From contig CBDDBU010000028.1 of assembly GCA_965226045.1 (NCBI GenBank), positions 186,001 through 250,000 of the forward strand: DNA of 64,000 nucleotides, in the 5' to 3' direction. This stretch comes from CBDDBU01 sp965226045 (GTDB taxonomy: Bacteria > Pseudomonadota > Alphaproteobacteria > VGEJ01). A program made the position numbers and the translations under genes. Position 1 is the stretch's first letter; every line of letters begins with the position of its first letter. Shown here piece by piece: positions 42,490-51,600 of this stretch. The notes under the pieces were generated by a model. That model made no database searches, had not been told where the DNA came from, and saw nothing but the letters and a program-made list of their open reading frames with translations.

Positions 42490-44403
42490 GTGAAGCGCGG
42501 CGGACCCCCAGCGGCCCGAGACAAGAAATCCCGGCTGGCGCCCCCGCGGGAGGTCGTCGACAGGGCGCTGGCCGCGGCGGTTGAGCAGCACCGGGCCGGG
42601 CATACAGCCGAAGCCGCGGCTATCTACCAGGAAATCTTGCACGCGCGGCCAGGTCACGCCGATACGTTACATTTGTTTGGCGTCCTGAACGCCCAGGCCG
42701 GTCGGTTGAGCGAGGCGGTGACGCTGCTTTCCAAGGCGGCCCGCAAGCAGCCGCGCAATGCCGCCTTCTTGAGCGATCTTGGCAATGCCCTCAGGCAAGC
42801 TAGGCGGTGGGACGAGGCGATCGCGACCTATCGTCGCGCCACCGCTATTGAGAGTGGCGATGCCAGTATCCACTACAACCTTGGCAATGCGCTGCGCGAC
42901 GCGGGCCATCTGGAGCCGGCTACCCAGGCATATCGTAAGGCGCTCTCCCTTCAAGCCGATCATCTGCCCGCCCAATCCCATCTCGGGCTGGCGCTGTTCC
43001 GCATGGGGCGTGGCGAGGAGGCGGTGGCCGTGCTCCGGCGCGCCGTCGAAATAGACCCTGGCGCGGCCGAACCACACTCCAATCTTGGCAACGCGCTGCG
43101 CGACCTCGGTGAGCTTGAGGAGGCCGAGCAAAGCCTGCTTCGGGCGCTCGACATAAAACCAGACTACGCCGCCGCGGCGTGCAATCTCGGCAATGTCTTA
43201 CAAGACCTGCATCGATTGGAGGCGGCGGAAGCAGCGTATCGTCGCGCCATCGAGATCGACCCCGACTACGCGACCGCGCACTCGAACCTGGGCAACGCGC
43301 TCCAGGGCCTGCATCGATTGGACGAGGCGGTGGCCTGTGGCGAGCGGGCGGTCGCCCTTGATCCGCGCCGTGATAGCCACCTCTCGAATCTTGGTGTTTC
43401 CTATGTCGCCGGTGGTCAGCACGACAAGGCGCTCGAGTGTTTGGGGCGCGCCACCGTACTGCGCCATGGCACGCCGCTGACCGTGGATGGCATCGAGGCG
43501 GGTGAGGCGGGCGATCGCACGGTCGTCCCGTTCAAGCTGAAGCACGATGCCGAGCAGATCCGCTATTTGTGCGTGGCGGGGCAGCTGCCCACGCCGTTCG
43601 AGCGGGTGGCGGCGAGCTATGAGAGTATTCTCGACGCGGCGCCGGCCGATAGCTCCCCTCAAGTGCCGATTCAGCTCAATCGCCAGCGCTGGCGGGAGAT
43701 TGGTGCCGTCTACAATCGCCCGCTGCACCTTCCCGGCGCCCCGGCGCTCGAAGGCGGCACGCTGAACCCGGGACTGGACGTGGATGCGATCGAGGCCGCC
43801 TACCTCGGTGGCCAACCCAATGTCGTCTTCTTCGACGATTTGTTGTGCGACGAGGCGCTAGAGCGGCTGTGGCGCTTCTGCCTCGATGCGACGATCTGGT
43901 ATCAGGTGAAGCACGGTTACCTCGGCGCCTACCTCATCGACGGCTTCGGCACGGCACTGACCTTGCAAATCGCCGCCGAGCTGCGGGCGCGGTTCCCGCA
44001 CATCTTTGGCGACCATCAGCTGAATCAAATGTGGGCCTACAAGTACGATTCTCAGCTTCAGGGCATCAAAACGCACGCCGACTTCGCGGCCGTGAATGTC
44101 AATTTCTGGGTCACGCCGGATGCCGCCAATCGCGATCCGAACTCGGGCGGGCTGGTCGTTCACAAGGCGGTCGCGCCGTCCGATTGGGCCTTCCGCAAAT
44201 ACAACAGCGACGGCGCGGCGATGGAGGCATTTCTGAGCACGGTCGACGATGAGCCGCTGGTCGTACCGTACCGCCAGAACCGGGTGGTGATGTTCGATTC
44301 AGATCTGTTTCACCGCACCGACGATCTCGATTTTCACGCCGGCTACGAAAATCGGCGCATCAACGTCACGATGCTGTTTGGCGACCGCCACGAGGACGGA
44401 TAG
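42490..44403 (+). CDS. TPR-repeat protein with C-terminal Fe(II)/2-oxoglutarate oxygenase domain
   Basis: 637 residues from a GTG. About eight TPR repeats occupy 30-320 (repeated pattern LGNALRDLGELEEAEQSL, AYRRAIEIDPDYA). The C-terminal domain carries the facial triad H529-A-D531 (THADFA) and distal H608 (DLFHRTD), with the 2-oxoglutarate arginine at R622 or R623 (ENRRINV). This makes a prolyl-4-hydroxylase-like oxygenase likely, with TPRs giving substrate docking. Family proteins of this shape modify peptides or glycans, substrate unknown. It starts 51 bp after the cupin, though codon use is like the rest of the genome. Confidence 0.85.
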   Translation: MKRGGPPAARDKKSRLAPPREVVDRALAAAVEQHRAGHTAEAAAIYQEILHARPGHADTLHLFGVLNAQAGRLSEAVTLLSKAARKQPRNAAFLSDLGNALRQARRWDEAIATYRRATAIESGDASIHYNLGNALRDAGHLEPATQAYRKALSLQADHLPAQSHLGLALFRMGRGEEAVAVLRRAVEIDPGAAEPHSNLGNALRDLGELEEAEQSLLRALDIKPDYAAAACNLGNVLQDLHRLEAAEAAYRRAIEIDPDYATAHSNLGNALQGLHRLDEAVACGERAVALDPRRDSHLSNLGVSYVAGGQHDKALECLGRATVLRHGTPLTVDGIEAGEAGDRTVVPFKLKHDAEQIRYLCVAGQLPTPFERVAASYESILDAAPADSSPQVPIQLNRQRWREIGAVYNRPLHLPGAPALEGGTLNPGLDVDAIEAAYLGGQPNVVFFDDLLCDEALERLWRFCLDATIWYQVKHGYLGAYLIDGFGTALTLQIAAELRARFPHIFGDHQLNQMWAYKYDSQLQGIKTHADFAAVNVNFWVTPDAANRDPNSGGLVVHKAVAPSDWAFRKYNSDGAAMEAFLSTVDDEPLVVPYRQNRVVMFDSDLFHRTDDLDFHAGYENRRINVTMLFGDRHEDG

Positions 44404-44417
44404 GCGACCACCGTGCG

Positions 44418-45188
44418 CTACCCGGGGCCCCGCGCCACGAAAAACGGGTTCTCGAAGCCGGGCTTGCCGTAGCGGAGGTCGTCGCCCTCGAGGGTACGCA
44501 CGCTGCCGCCCGCAGCGCGCAGGACCGCGTGCCCGGCGGCGGTGTCCCACTCCATCGTCCGGCCGAGGCGGGGATAAAGATCGGCCTCGCCCATCGCCAC
44601 CAGGCAGAATTTGAGCGAACTCCCCGCCGCCGCGAAGCTTTTCACCGCCATCGATTCCAGCCATTCGTCGGTGCGCGCGTCGCGATGCGAGCGGCTGGCG
44701 ACCACGACGTAGCCCGCCTCGTCGGGCTCGCGCACCGCGATGGCACGGGTGCCGCCGGCGTCGCGGCATTGTGCGCGGCCCGGCCCGCTCGCCCAGCAGC
44801 TCAGGCCCTTGGCCGGGATGTGAACGACGCCGAGGGTCGGCCAGCCCTCTTCGATCAGCGCGATGTTGACGGTGAATTCTCCGTTGCGACCGATGAATTC
44901 GCGCGTCCCGTCGAGGGGGTCGACCAACCAGAACGGGCCGCCCGACACATCGGGTATCTTGCCGGCCGCGACCGCCTCCTCGGCGACGGCGGGGATGTCG
45001 GGCGTCAATTCGGCGAGGCCATCGAGAATGACACGTTCGGCGGCGACGTCGGCCAGCGTGACCGGCGATTCGTCGTCCTTGTGCCTGACCTCGATCTTGC
45101 CGTCGTAGTATTTAAGTATGACCTCTCCGGCCCGCACGGCGAGGCTGCGGATCGCCACGGCGAGCTGCTCTCCGTCCGCTATCGGCAC
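44418..45188 (-). CDS. cysQ: 3'(2'),5'-bisphosphate nucleotidase
   Basis: 256 residues from the GTG at 45188, placed because a GGGGGA site precedes it and the family starts there. The metal-binding signature is FWLVDPLDGTREFIG with two aspartates, and a second aspartate is in MEWDTAAGHAVL. CysQ hydrolyses 3'-phosphoadenosine 5'-phosphate released in sulfate assimilation. It is 14 bp from the convergent oxygenase gene stop and is upstream of, in the same direction as, nothing essential. The related inositol monophosphatases are less likely because GTREFI is the CysQ variant. Confidence 0.87.
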   Translation of the reverse strand: MPIADGEQLAVAIRSLAVRAGEVILKYYDGKIEVRHKDDESPVTLADVAAERVILDGLAELTPDIPAVAEEAVAAGKIPDVSGGPFWLVDPLDGTREFIGRNGEFTVNIALIEEGWPTLGVVHIPAKGLSCWASGPGRAQCRDAGGTRAIAVREPDEAGYVVVASRSHRDARTDEWLESMAVKSFAAAGSSLKFCLVAMGEADLYPRLGRTMEWDTAAGHAVLRAAGGSVRTLEGDDLRYGKPGFENPFFVARGPG

Positions 45189-45238
45189 AGGTAGTCCCCC
45201 GTTGAAGGTGTCACGACGTGGCGTCGAGGAGGGCGGCC

Positions 45239-45997
45239 TTACCAGCCGCCAGTTACGTCGAGAAGGGCGCGGCTGACGTACGACGCGTCGTCGCTGCATA
45301 ACCAGACGATGGTTTTGGCGACTTCTTCAGGGCTGCCCGCGCGTCGCAGCGGTACGTTGGGCGCGAAATCGATGCGGCGGTTGGGCTCGCCGTATTCGGC
45401 ATGGATGTCGGTGTCGATCAGGCCTGGATTGACGGCATTGACGCGAATGCCCTCGGGGCCGACTTCCTCGGCGAGGCCAATGGTGAAGGTATCGAGGGCG
45501 CCCTTGGAGGCGGAGTAGGGGATCAGATTCCCAGCGCCGCCGAAGCGTGAGGCGATGGATGAGACGTTGACGATCGAGCCGCCGTCGCCGCCGTGGGCGG
45601 TGGACATGCGGCGGATAGCTTCGCGTGCGCACAGGAAACAGCCGGTGATGTTGACGGCGAAAAGGTTCGTCAGCATTGCCTCGGTCGCCTCGTCGACACG
45701 GCCGGGCTTGCCGATGATGCCGCCGTTGTTGACGAGCGCGGTGATCGGCCCGAGTTCTTTATCTATGGCCTCGAAAATACGGAGGACATCGGCCGCCGTG
45801 CCAACGCTTCCCTGGACGACGATGGCCCTGCCACCGGCGTCGGTGATGGCGGCCAGAACCTGCTCGGCCTTTTCCTGGCTGCGGTTGTAGTTGACGCAGA
45901 CCGCGTAGCCTTGGCGGCCGGCCTCGATCGCGGTCGCGGCGCCTATGCCGCGGCTGGCACCGGTGACCAACATGACGCCACTCATCGGCTTGCTCAT
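45239..45997 (-). CDS. Short-chain dehydrogenase/reductase
   Basis: 252 residues. The Rossmann glycine motif is TGASRGIG, followed by VNNGGI where most members have NNAG. The catalytic serine and Y-x3-K are present (SSIASRFG, PYSASKG). Substrate-binding features are not specific; members reduce 3-oxoacyl, sugar or steroid ketones. It is followed 50 bp later by cysQ on the same strand. The start could be 45997 or 45985. Confidence 0.88.
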   Translation of the reverse strand: MSKPMSGVMLVTGASRGIGAATAIEAGRQGYAVCVNYNRSQEKAEQVLAAITDAGGRAIVVQGSVGTAADVLRIFEAIDKELGPITALVNNGGIIGKPGRVDEATEAMLTNLFAVNITGCFLCAREAIRRMSTAHGGDGGSIVNVSSIASRFGGAGNLIPYSASKGALDTFTIGLAEEVGPEGIRVNAVNPGLIDTDIHAEYGEPNRRIDFAPNVPLRRAGSPEEVAKTIVWLCSDDASYVSRALLDVTGGW

Positions 45998-46063
45998 GGT
46001 CGTGGGATGGGGAGGCGAGTGGACCACTGGGCCAGAATGAGGTCAAGACGATGCGGCGCGGGC

Positions 46064-46110
46064 TTGACTTGAGGCCTCTCCGGCTTTAGAACAAATAAAG
46101 AACATATAAT
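46064..46110 (+). promoter_or_regulatory. Promoter region of the imuA-imuB-dnaE2 operon
   Basis: A perfect -10 element TATAAT occurs at 46105-46110, and a TTGACT at 46064-46069 pairs at 17 bp with TAGAAC (46087-46092). Both options overlap or flank the SOS operator, so LexA binding would block RNA polymerase. The ATG of imuA is 16 bp downstream of TATAAT. Confidence 0.55.
46089..46103 (+). promoter_or_regulatory. LexA (SOS) operator, alphaproteobacterial type
   Basis: GAAC-AAATAAA-GAAC, the reverse complement of GTTC-N7-GTTC, which is the LexA operator of alphaproteobacteria. The match is exact in both half-sites and the 7-bp spacer. It lies in the promoter of the imuA-imuB-dnaE2 operon, the expected regulon member. 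Confidence 0.88.
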
Positions 46111-46125
46111 ATTCAGGACGGAATC

Positions 46126-46923
46126 ATGCCGCCGTTCGTTTCCGCCGCGCGACCGTCTATTCGCCTTCGATCCTCGTCGCTTGCCGACCTGCGACGCCGG
46201 ATTGGGGCCATTGAGCGGCCAGTATTCACCGCCGCCGCCACGGCTCGAACTTTGCCGGTGGGGATCGAGGCCATCGATGCGCGCCTCCCTGGCGGCGGTC
46301 TGCCACTTGGCTGTCTGCACGAAATTATCGGTCGGGATGCCGGCGCTGGCGCCGGCTTCTGCGCGGCTTTGCTGGGGAAACTGGTCGCTTGCCGTGGTGG
46401 GGTCGTCCTCTGGTGTGTGCATCTCGCCAGCGTTCACGAAGCGGGCGGCCTGTATGCACCAGGCTTGGCCGCCGGCGGTCTAAATCCCGAGCGGCTGATC
46501 GTGGTGCGGGCGGCCAAGGCGATAGACGTTTTGTGGGCGATGGAGGAAGGCTTGCGCGGTGATCGGCTCGCCGCAGTGCTGGGTGAGGTGCGCAAGATCG
46601 ATCTGAGGGCGAGCAGGCGTCTTCAACTTGCCGCCGAGGCGAGCGGAACGAGCGCCTTCCTATTACGGCCATCGAGTGCCGAAGAAGGCTCGCCGCCAAC
46701 GGCCTCCGTCACCCGTTGGCGCTTGGCCGCCGCGCCCGCGCCGGTCGGGCCGTTCTCGCCCTTCGACAGAACGCGCTGGCGTGCCGAACTCCTGCGCTGT
46801 CGCGGCGGCAGACCGGGAGGGGCATGGGTATTGGAGTGGGACCATGAGACGGGCGATCTCGGTTTGGCTGCCGACCTTCGCGACCGACCGGTTGTGCCGT
46901 CAGACGCCCTCATGGCGATCTGA
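46126..46923 (+). CDS. imuA: ImuA-type RecA-like SOS mutagenesis protein
   Basis: 265 residues with a RecA-like P-loop region (LPGGGLPLGCLHEIIG) and a degenerate ATPase core. ImuA assists translesion synthesis together with ImuB and DnaE2. It is the first gene after the SOS operator. The last 80 bp overlap the start of imuB in another frame, so the products are translationally coupled. The N-terminal RSSSLADLRRRIGAIE matches alphaproteobacterial homologs. Confidence 0.88.
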   Translation: MPPFVSAARPSIRLRSSSLADLRRRIGAIERPVFTAAATARTLPVGIEAIDARLPGGGLPLGCLHEIIGRDAGAGAGFCAALLGKLVACRGGVVLWCVHLASVHEAGGLYAPGLAAGGLNPERLIVVRAAKAIDVLWAMEEGLRGDRLAAVLGEVRKIDLRASRRLQLAAEASGTSAFLLRPSSAEEGSPPTASVTRWRLAAAPAPVGPFSPFDRTRWRAELLRCRGGRPGGAWVLEWDHETGDLGLAADLRDRPVVPSDALMAI

Positions 46924-48385
46924 ACCGCTGGCGACCGCGACCGCGGCGCAGAGCGGCCTGCGGATCATGGCCGCCAACCATGCGGCGCGGGATGGGGGCA
47001 TCCTCCCCGGTCTGTTGCACGCCGATGCCCGCGCGCTGATCCCCGATTTGCGGGTCATCGATGCCGACCCGGTTGCCGATGCGAAAGCGTTGGCCCTGCT
47101 CGCCGATTGGTGCGGCCGCTACACGCCCTGGACCGCCGTCGATGGCGTTGATGGCTTGTGGCTCGATATCGCGGGCTGTGCGCATCTCTTTGACGGCGAG
47201 GCCGCGCTTGCCGATGACATCGAGGAGCGCCTGAGGGGGCTCGGTTTCGCGGCCCGCGTCGGTCTCGCCGACAGTCCCGGCGGCGCTTGGGCGGCGGCCC
47301 GATTCCTCGCCGATGAAAAAAAGTTGATCGCCGTCGGCGGCGTGCGCCTTGCTCTGGCCGGTTTGCCGTCGGCGGCATTGCGATTGCCAATCGACATCGT
47401 TGAAGGCTTGGACCGCATGGGCCTGGGCCGAATCGATGATCTTCTCGCGTGCCCACGAGCACCGTTAATCGCCCGTTTTGGCCCCCTCCTGGGCGAGCGG
47501 ATCGACCGAGCCCTCGATCGCGTCACGGAGCCGATCTCGCCGCGCCGGCCGGCGCCATGCTGGCGTATCCGCCTCGGCTTTCCGGAACCCTTGTGTCGAG
47601 AGAGCGACATTGCCGCCGCGACGCGCCGGCTGATCGACCGGTTGTGCACGCGGCTTGCTCTCGATCAGCGCGGTGTGCGGCGCCTCGAACTCGTGCTGTA
47701 TCTGGTCGACGGCAAGACCCACGGAGTCGCCGTCGGCACCAGCCAGCCAGAGCGCGATCCCAAGCACCTAATGAGATTGCTGAGTGAGCATCTTGAGGGC
47801 TTCGATCCCGGCTTCGGGGTCGAGGTAGCGGTTTTGGCGGCGCCCCTGACCGAACCGCTGGGCGCAGCGCAACTGACCATGGCTGTCACGCTCGAGGGCC
47901 AGGGCCAGCCCGCCGATGACGCGGCGCTGGCAGCGGCGATCGGCCGCTTGGTCGACAGCTTGAGCAACCGGCTGGGCGCGGGCAATGTCAGCTGCTTCGC
48001 GGCCAGGGAAAGCCACGTCCCGGAGCGGGCGGTATATTTGCGCCCGCCCCTGGAGACATCGCTGGATACCGGTGCGATCGGCCAGGCCAACCCGCAAAGG
48101 CCGCTGCGGTTATTCCCACACCCCGAACCGGTCGAGGCGGTCGCCTTGGTGCCCGACGACCCGCCGGTGCTGTTTCGCTGGCGCCGACGGGCGCATCGAA
48201 TCGTCCATGCCGACGGACCGGAACGGATCTCCCCGGAATGGTGGCGACACGAGAAACGTGGCGTCGCGCCGCGCGATTACTACCGTGTCGAGGACAGCGA
48301 AGGCCGGCGGTTCTGGCTCTATCGAGAGGGGCTCTACCGGCCCGAGGCCCGGCCGCGTTGGTTCCTACATGGCCTCTTCGCGTAA
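46844..48385 (+). CDS. imuB: ImuB, catalytically inactive Y-family polymerase-like protein
   Basis: 513 residues from ATG 46844, inside the end of imuA. The start MRRAISVWLPTFATDRL is the typical ImuB beginning. It keeps the Y-family polymerase shape (VDGVDGLWLDIAGCAHLFDG, RRPAPCWRIRL), but the acidic catalytic residues of true DinB enzymes are not all present, as usual for ImuB. It acts as a scaffold that brings the clamp and DnaE2 together. A gap of 19 bp leads to the next gene. Confidence 0.92.
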   Translation: MRRAISVWLPTFATDRLCRQTPSWRSEPLATATAAQSGLRIMAANHAARDGGILPGLLHADARALIPDLRVIDADPVADAKALALLADWCGRYTPWTAVDGVDGLWLDIAGCAHLFDGEAALADDIEERLRGLGFAARVGLADSPGGAWAAARFLADEKKLIAVGGVRLALAGLPSAALRLPIDIVEGLDRMGLGRIDDLLACPRAPLIARFGPLLGERIDRALDRVTEPISPRRPAPCWRIRLGFPEPLCRESDIAAATRRLIDRLCTRLALDQRGVRRLELVLYLVDGKTHGVAVGTSQPERDPKHLMRLLSEHLEGFDPGFGVEVAVLAAPLTEPLGAAQLTMAVTLEGQGQPADDAALAAAIGRLVDSLSNRLGAGNVSCFAARESHVPERAVYLRPPLETSLDTGAIGQANPQRPLRLFPHPEPVEAVALVPDDPPVLFRWRRRAHRIVHADGPERISPEWWRHEKRGVAPRDYYRVEDSEGRRFWLYREGLYRPEARPRWFLHGLFA

Positions 48386-48404
48386 GAATCTCATGGGAGG
48401 AGTC

Positions 48405-48638
48405 ATGGCTGACCTTACGATCCACAACATCGATGCAAGCGTCGTCGCGGGCCTTAAGGCCCGCGCGCGCGCCAACAATCGTTCGCTTGAAAGCGAAATT
48501 CGCGAAATCCTCGCCGCCGCCGTGGACCCCGTACGCGCCCTTGATCTACGTGCGCTTGCCGAACGGATCGCCGCGATGACGCCCGAGGTGGATCAGACCG
48601 ACAGCACCGGACTGTTGCGCGACGACCGGCGACGATGA
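48405..48638 (+). CDS. FitA-like ribbon-helix-helix protein (antitoxin-type) inside the SOS operon
   Basis: 77 residues with a GGGAGGAG site. The N-terminal half is a ribbon-helix-helix DNA-binding fold (LTIHNIDASVVAGLKARARANNRS, ESEIREIL) as in FitA and VapB antitoxins. The C-terminal tail is acidic. In toxin-antitoxin pairs a PIN-domain toxin follows, but here the stop overlaps dnaE2 (ATGA) and no PIN gene is present. It is thus an orphan RHH protein translationally linked to DnaE2. A role in repressing or tuning the operon, or an orphan antitoxin, is inference. Confidence 0.82.
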   Translation: MADLTIHNIDASVVAGLKARARANNRSLESEIREILAAAVDPVRALDLRALAERIAAMTPEVDQTDSTGLLRDDRRR

Positions 48639-51600
48639 CCGCCCATATGCCCCGATACGCCGAGTTGCAGGTCACCAGCAATTTCAGCTTTCTGCGCGGC
48701 GCCTCGCACCCTCAGGAGCTTGTCGCCACGGCCGCCGCGCTGGGCCATGACGCCGTCGCGATCGCGGACCGCAACTCGCTCGCCGGCGTGGTGCGCGCTC
48801 ATGTGGCGGCCAAGGCGACCGGTATCAAGCTGGTTGTGGGGACACGGCTCGATCTTGCTGAAGGGCCAAGCTTTCTCTGCTTTCCCACCGACCGCGCCGC
48901 CTATGGCCGGCTGACCCGCTTGCTCACGCTCGGCATGCGCCGGGCGCCCAAGGGGGAATGCTTCATCGGCCGCGACGATGTCGTCGCCCACGCGGACGGG
49001 CAAATCCTGGTGGCGCTCCCGCCACCGCGAACCGACGAGGCTTTCGCCGAGGAGCTCGGTAGCTGGCGTCAGGCGCTGTCCGGGCCGCTGTTCCTCGCGG
49101 CCCATCATCTTTATCGCGGTGATGATCGCAGCCGCATCGCCCGGCTCGCGGACGTGGCGAAGCGCTGTGCGACACCGCTGGTCGCGACCAACGACGTCCA
49201 TGCCCATGTCGCGGCCCGCCGGCCGCTCCAGGATGTGCTCACCTGTATCCGTGAGCGCTGCACGATCGAGGAGGCCGGCTACCGCCTGTTCACCAACGCC
49301 GAGCGCCACCTCAAGCCGGCTGACGAGATGGCGCGTTTGTTCCGGGGCTGGGAAGACGCGGTGGCGCGCACGGTGGCGATCGCCGAGGCCTGTCGCTTCA
49401 GTCTGGATGAATTGCGCTACGAATATCCAGAGGAGGTCGGCGAGGGGCGTTCGGCGCAGGAGGAACTGGAGCGACGGACCTGGGAGGGCGCCGCCGGTCG
49501 CTATCCGGAGGGCGTTCCCGACAGCGTGCGTGAGCTGTTGCGGCATGAACTCGGGCTGATCGACAGTCTCGCCTATGCGCCCTACTTCCTCACGGTCGAT
49601 GACATCGTTCGCTTCGCCCGAAGCCAGGATATTTTGTGCCAGGGTCGCGGGTCAGCCGCCAACTCCGCGGTCTGCTATTGCCTCGGGGTGACCGCCGTCG
49701 ATCCTGGCCGGATTGGCCTTTTGTTCGAGCGCTTCGTCAGCGCCGAGCGCAAGGAGCCGCCCGACATCGATGTCGATTTCGAGCATGAGCGGCGCGAGGA
49801 GGTCATTCAACACATCTACGAGAAGTACGGCCGCCATCGCGCCGGGCTTACGGCGACGCTCATCACCTACCGTTCGCGCAGCGCCATCCGCGAGGTGGTC
49901 AAGGCGTTGGGGCTCTCGCCCGACACGGCGACGGCGTTGAATGGGACGATGTGGGGCTCGAATCGAACCGGCATCGACGAGGCCAAGGTGCGCGAGGCCG
50001 GGCTTGATCCCGCCGATCGCACACTGCGGCTCGCGCTCGTACTGGCCCGCGAGCTGATCGGCTTTCCCCGCCATCTTTCACAGCATGTCGGCGGCTTCGT
50101 CATCACCCGAGGCCCGCTCTGCGAGATGGTGCCGATCGCGAACGCGGCCATGGACGACCGCACCGTTATCGAATGGGACAAGGACGATATCGACGCGCTC
50201 GGTATCCTCAAGGTTGACTGCCTCGGACTGGGCATGTTGACCTGTATCCGCAAGGCGCTGTCGTTGCTCGTCGAACATCATGATCGGGAGCTCGCGTTTT
50301 CCGATGTCCCGGCCGAGGATCCAGCGGTCTATGACATGCTGTGCCGGGCCGATTCAATCGGCGTGTTTCAGGTTGAGAGTCGCGCCCAGATGAGCATGTT
50401 GCGGCGCCTGAAGCCGCGCAACTTCTACGACCTGGTGATCGAGGTGGCGATTGTTCGGCCCGGCCCGATCCAGGGCGACATGGTGCACCCTTATTTGCGC
50501 CGCCGTCGTGGCGAGGAGATGGTTTCCTATCCCTCCGAGGAACTGCGTGAGGTTCTCGGCAAGACCTTGGGCGTGCCGTTGTTTCAAGAGCAGGCGATGC
50601 GAATCGCCATCGTCGCCGCCGGTTTCACGCCCGCAGAGGCCGATTCCTTGCGCCGGGCGATGGCCACGTTCCGCCGCAACGGTCAGATCCACATGCTCAA
50701 GGAGAAGCTGATCGAGGGGATGGTGGAGCGGAACTATGAGCGCGAGTTCGCCGAGCGCTGCTATCGCCAGATCGAGGGTTTCGGCGATTACGGCTTTCCC
50801 GAATCACATGCGGCGAGTTTCTCGCTGTTGGTCTATGTCTCGTCCTGGCTCAAATGCCACTACCCGGGCGCATTCGCGTGCGCGCTTCTTAACAGCCAGC
50901 CGATGGGCTTCTACGCGCCGGCGCAGATCGTGCGCGATGCGCGCGAACACGGTGTCGAGGTGCGCCCGGTCGACGTCAACCACAGTTTCTGGAATTGCAC
51001 ATTGGAGCCGGGCGATGGTGAGAAGCCCGGCGGCGTGGCTCTCAGGCTCGGTTTTCGCCAGATCAAAGGGTTCGCCGAGGACACTGCGGAGCAACTGACG
51101 GCACGCCGTGGTCGCGGCTATCGCGAGGTCTACGAACTGTGGCGGCGCGGTGACCTTGGCCCCGCCATACTCGAACGCCTCGCCCAGGCCGATGCGTTCA
51201 CCTCCATAGGCCTCTCCCGTCGCCAGGCGCTATGGGCGGTGCGGGGGCTTGGCCAAATGCCGGGCCTTGGACTATTGCCGCTGTTCGCGACCTCGGCCAA
51301 AGGCGCTGACGAGACGGCGTCACCGCACGAGATCGGGCCAGAGCCGGAGGTCGAGCTGCCCGCCATGACCCTGGGCGAGGAAGTGATCAATGACTACAGC
51401 TCGCTCAAGCTGACCCTGAAGACGCACCCGCTCGCGCTTCTGCGGCCGATGCTCGCGGCCAAGCGATTCGTGCCCAATCGGACGCTTGAACGAACCCCGG
51501 CGGGGCGGTGGGTTCGGGTTGCCGGTCTCGTGGTCTGCCGCCAGCGGCCCGGGACGGCGAGCGGCGTCATCTTCATGACCATCGAGGATGAGAGCGCCAT

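Noticed and set aside
48639..48700. A toxin partner (PIN domain) for the FitA-like protein
   Set aside because: The next frame is clearly the PHP domain of DnaE2; there is no room for a toxin gene on either strand between imuB and dnaE2.
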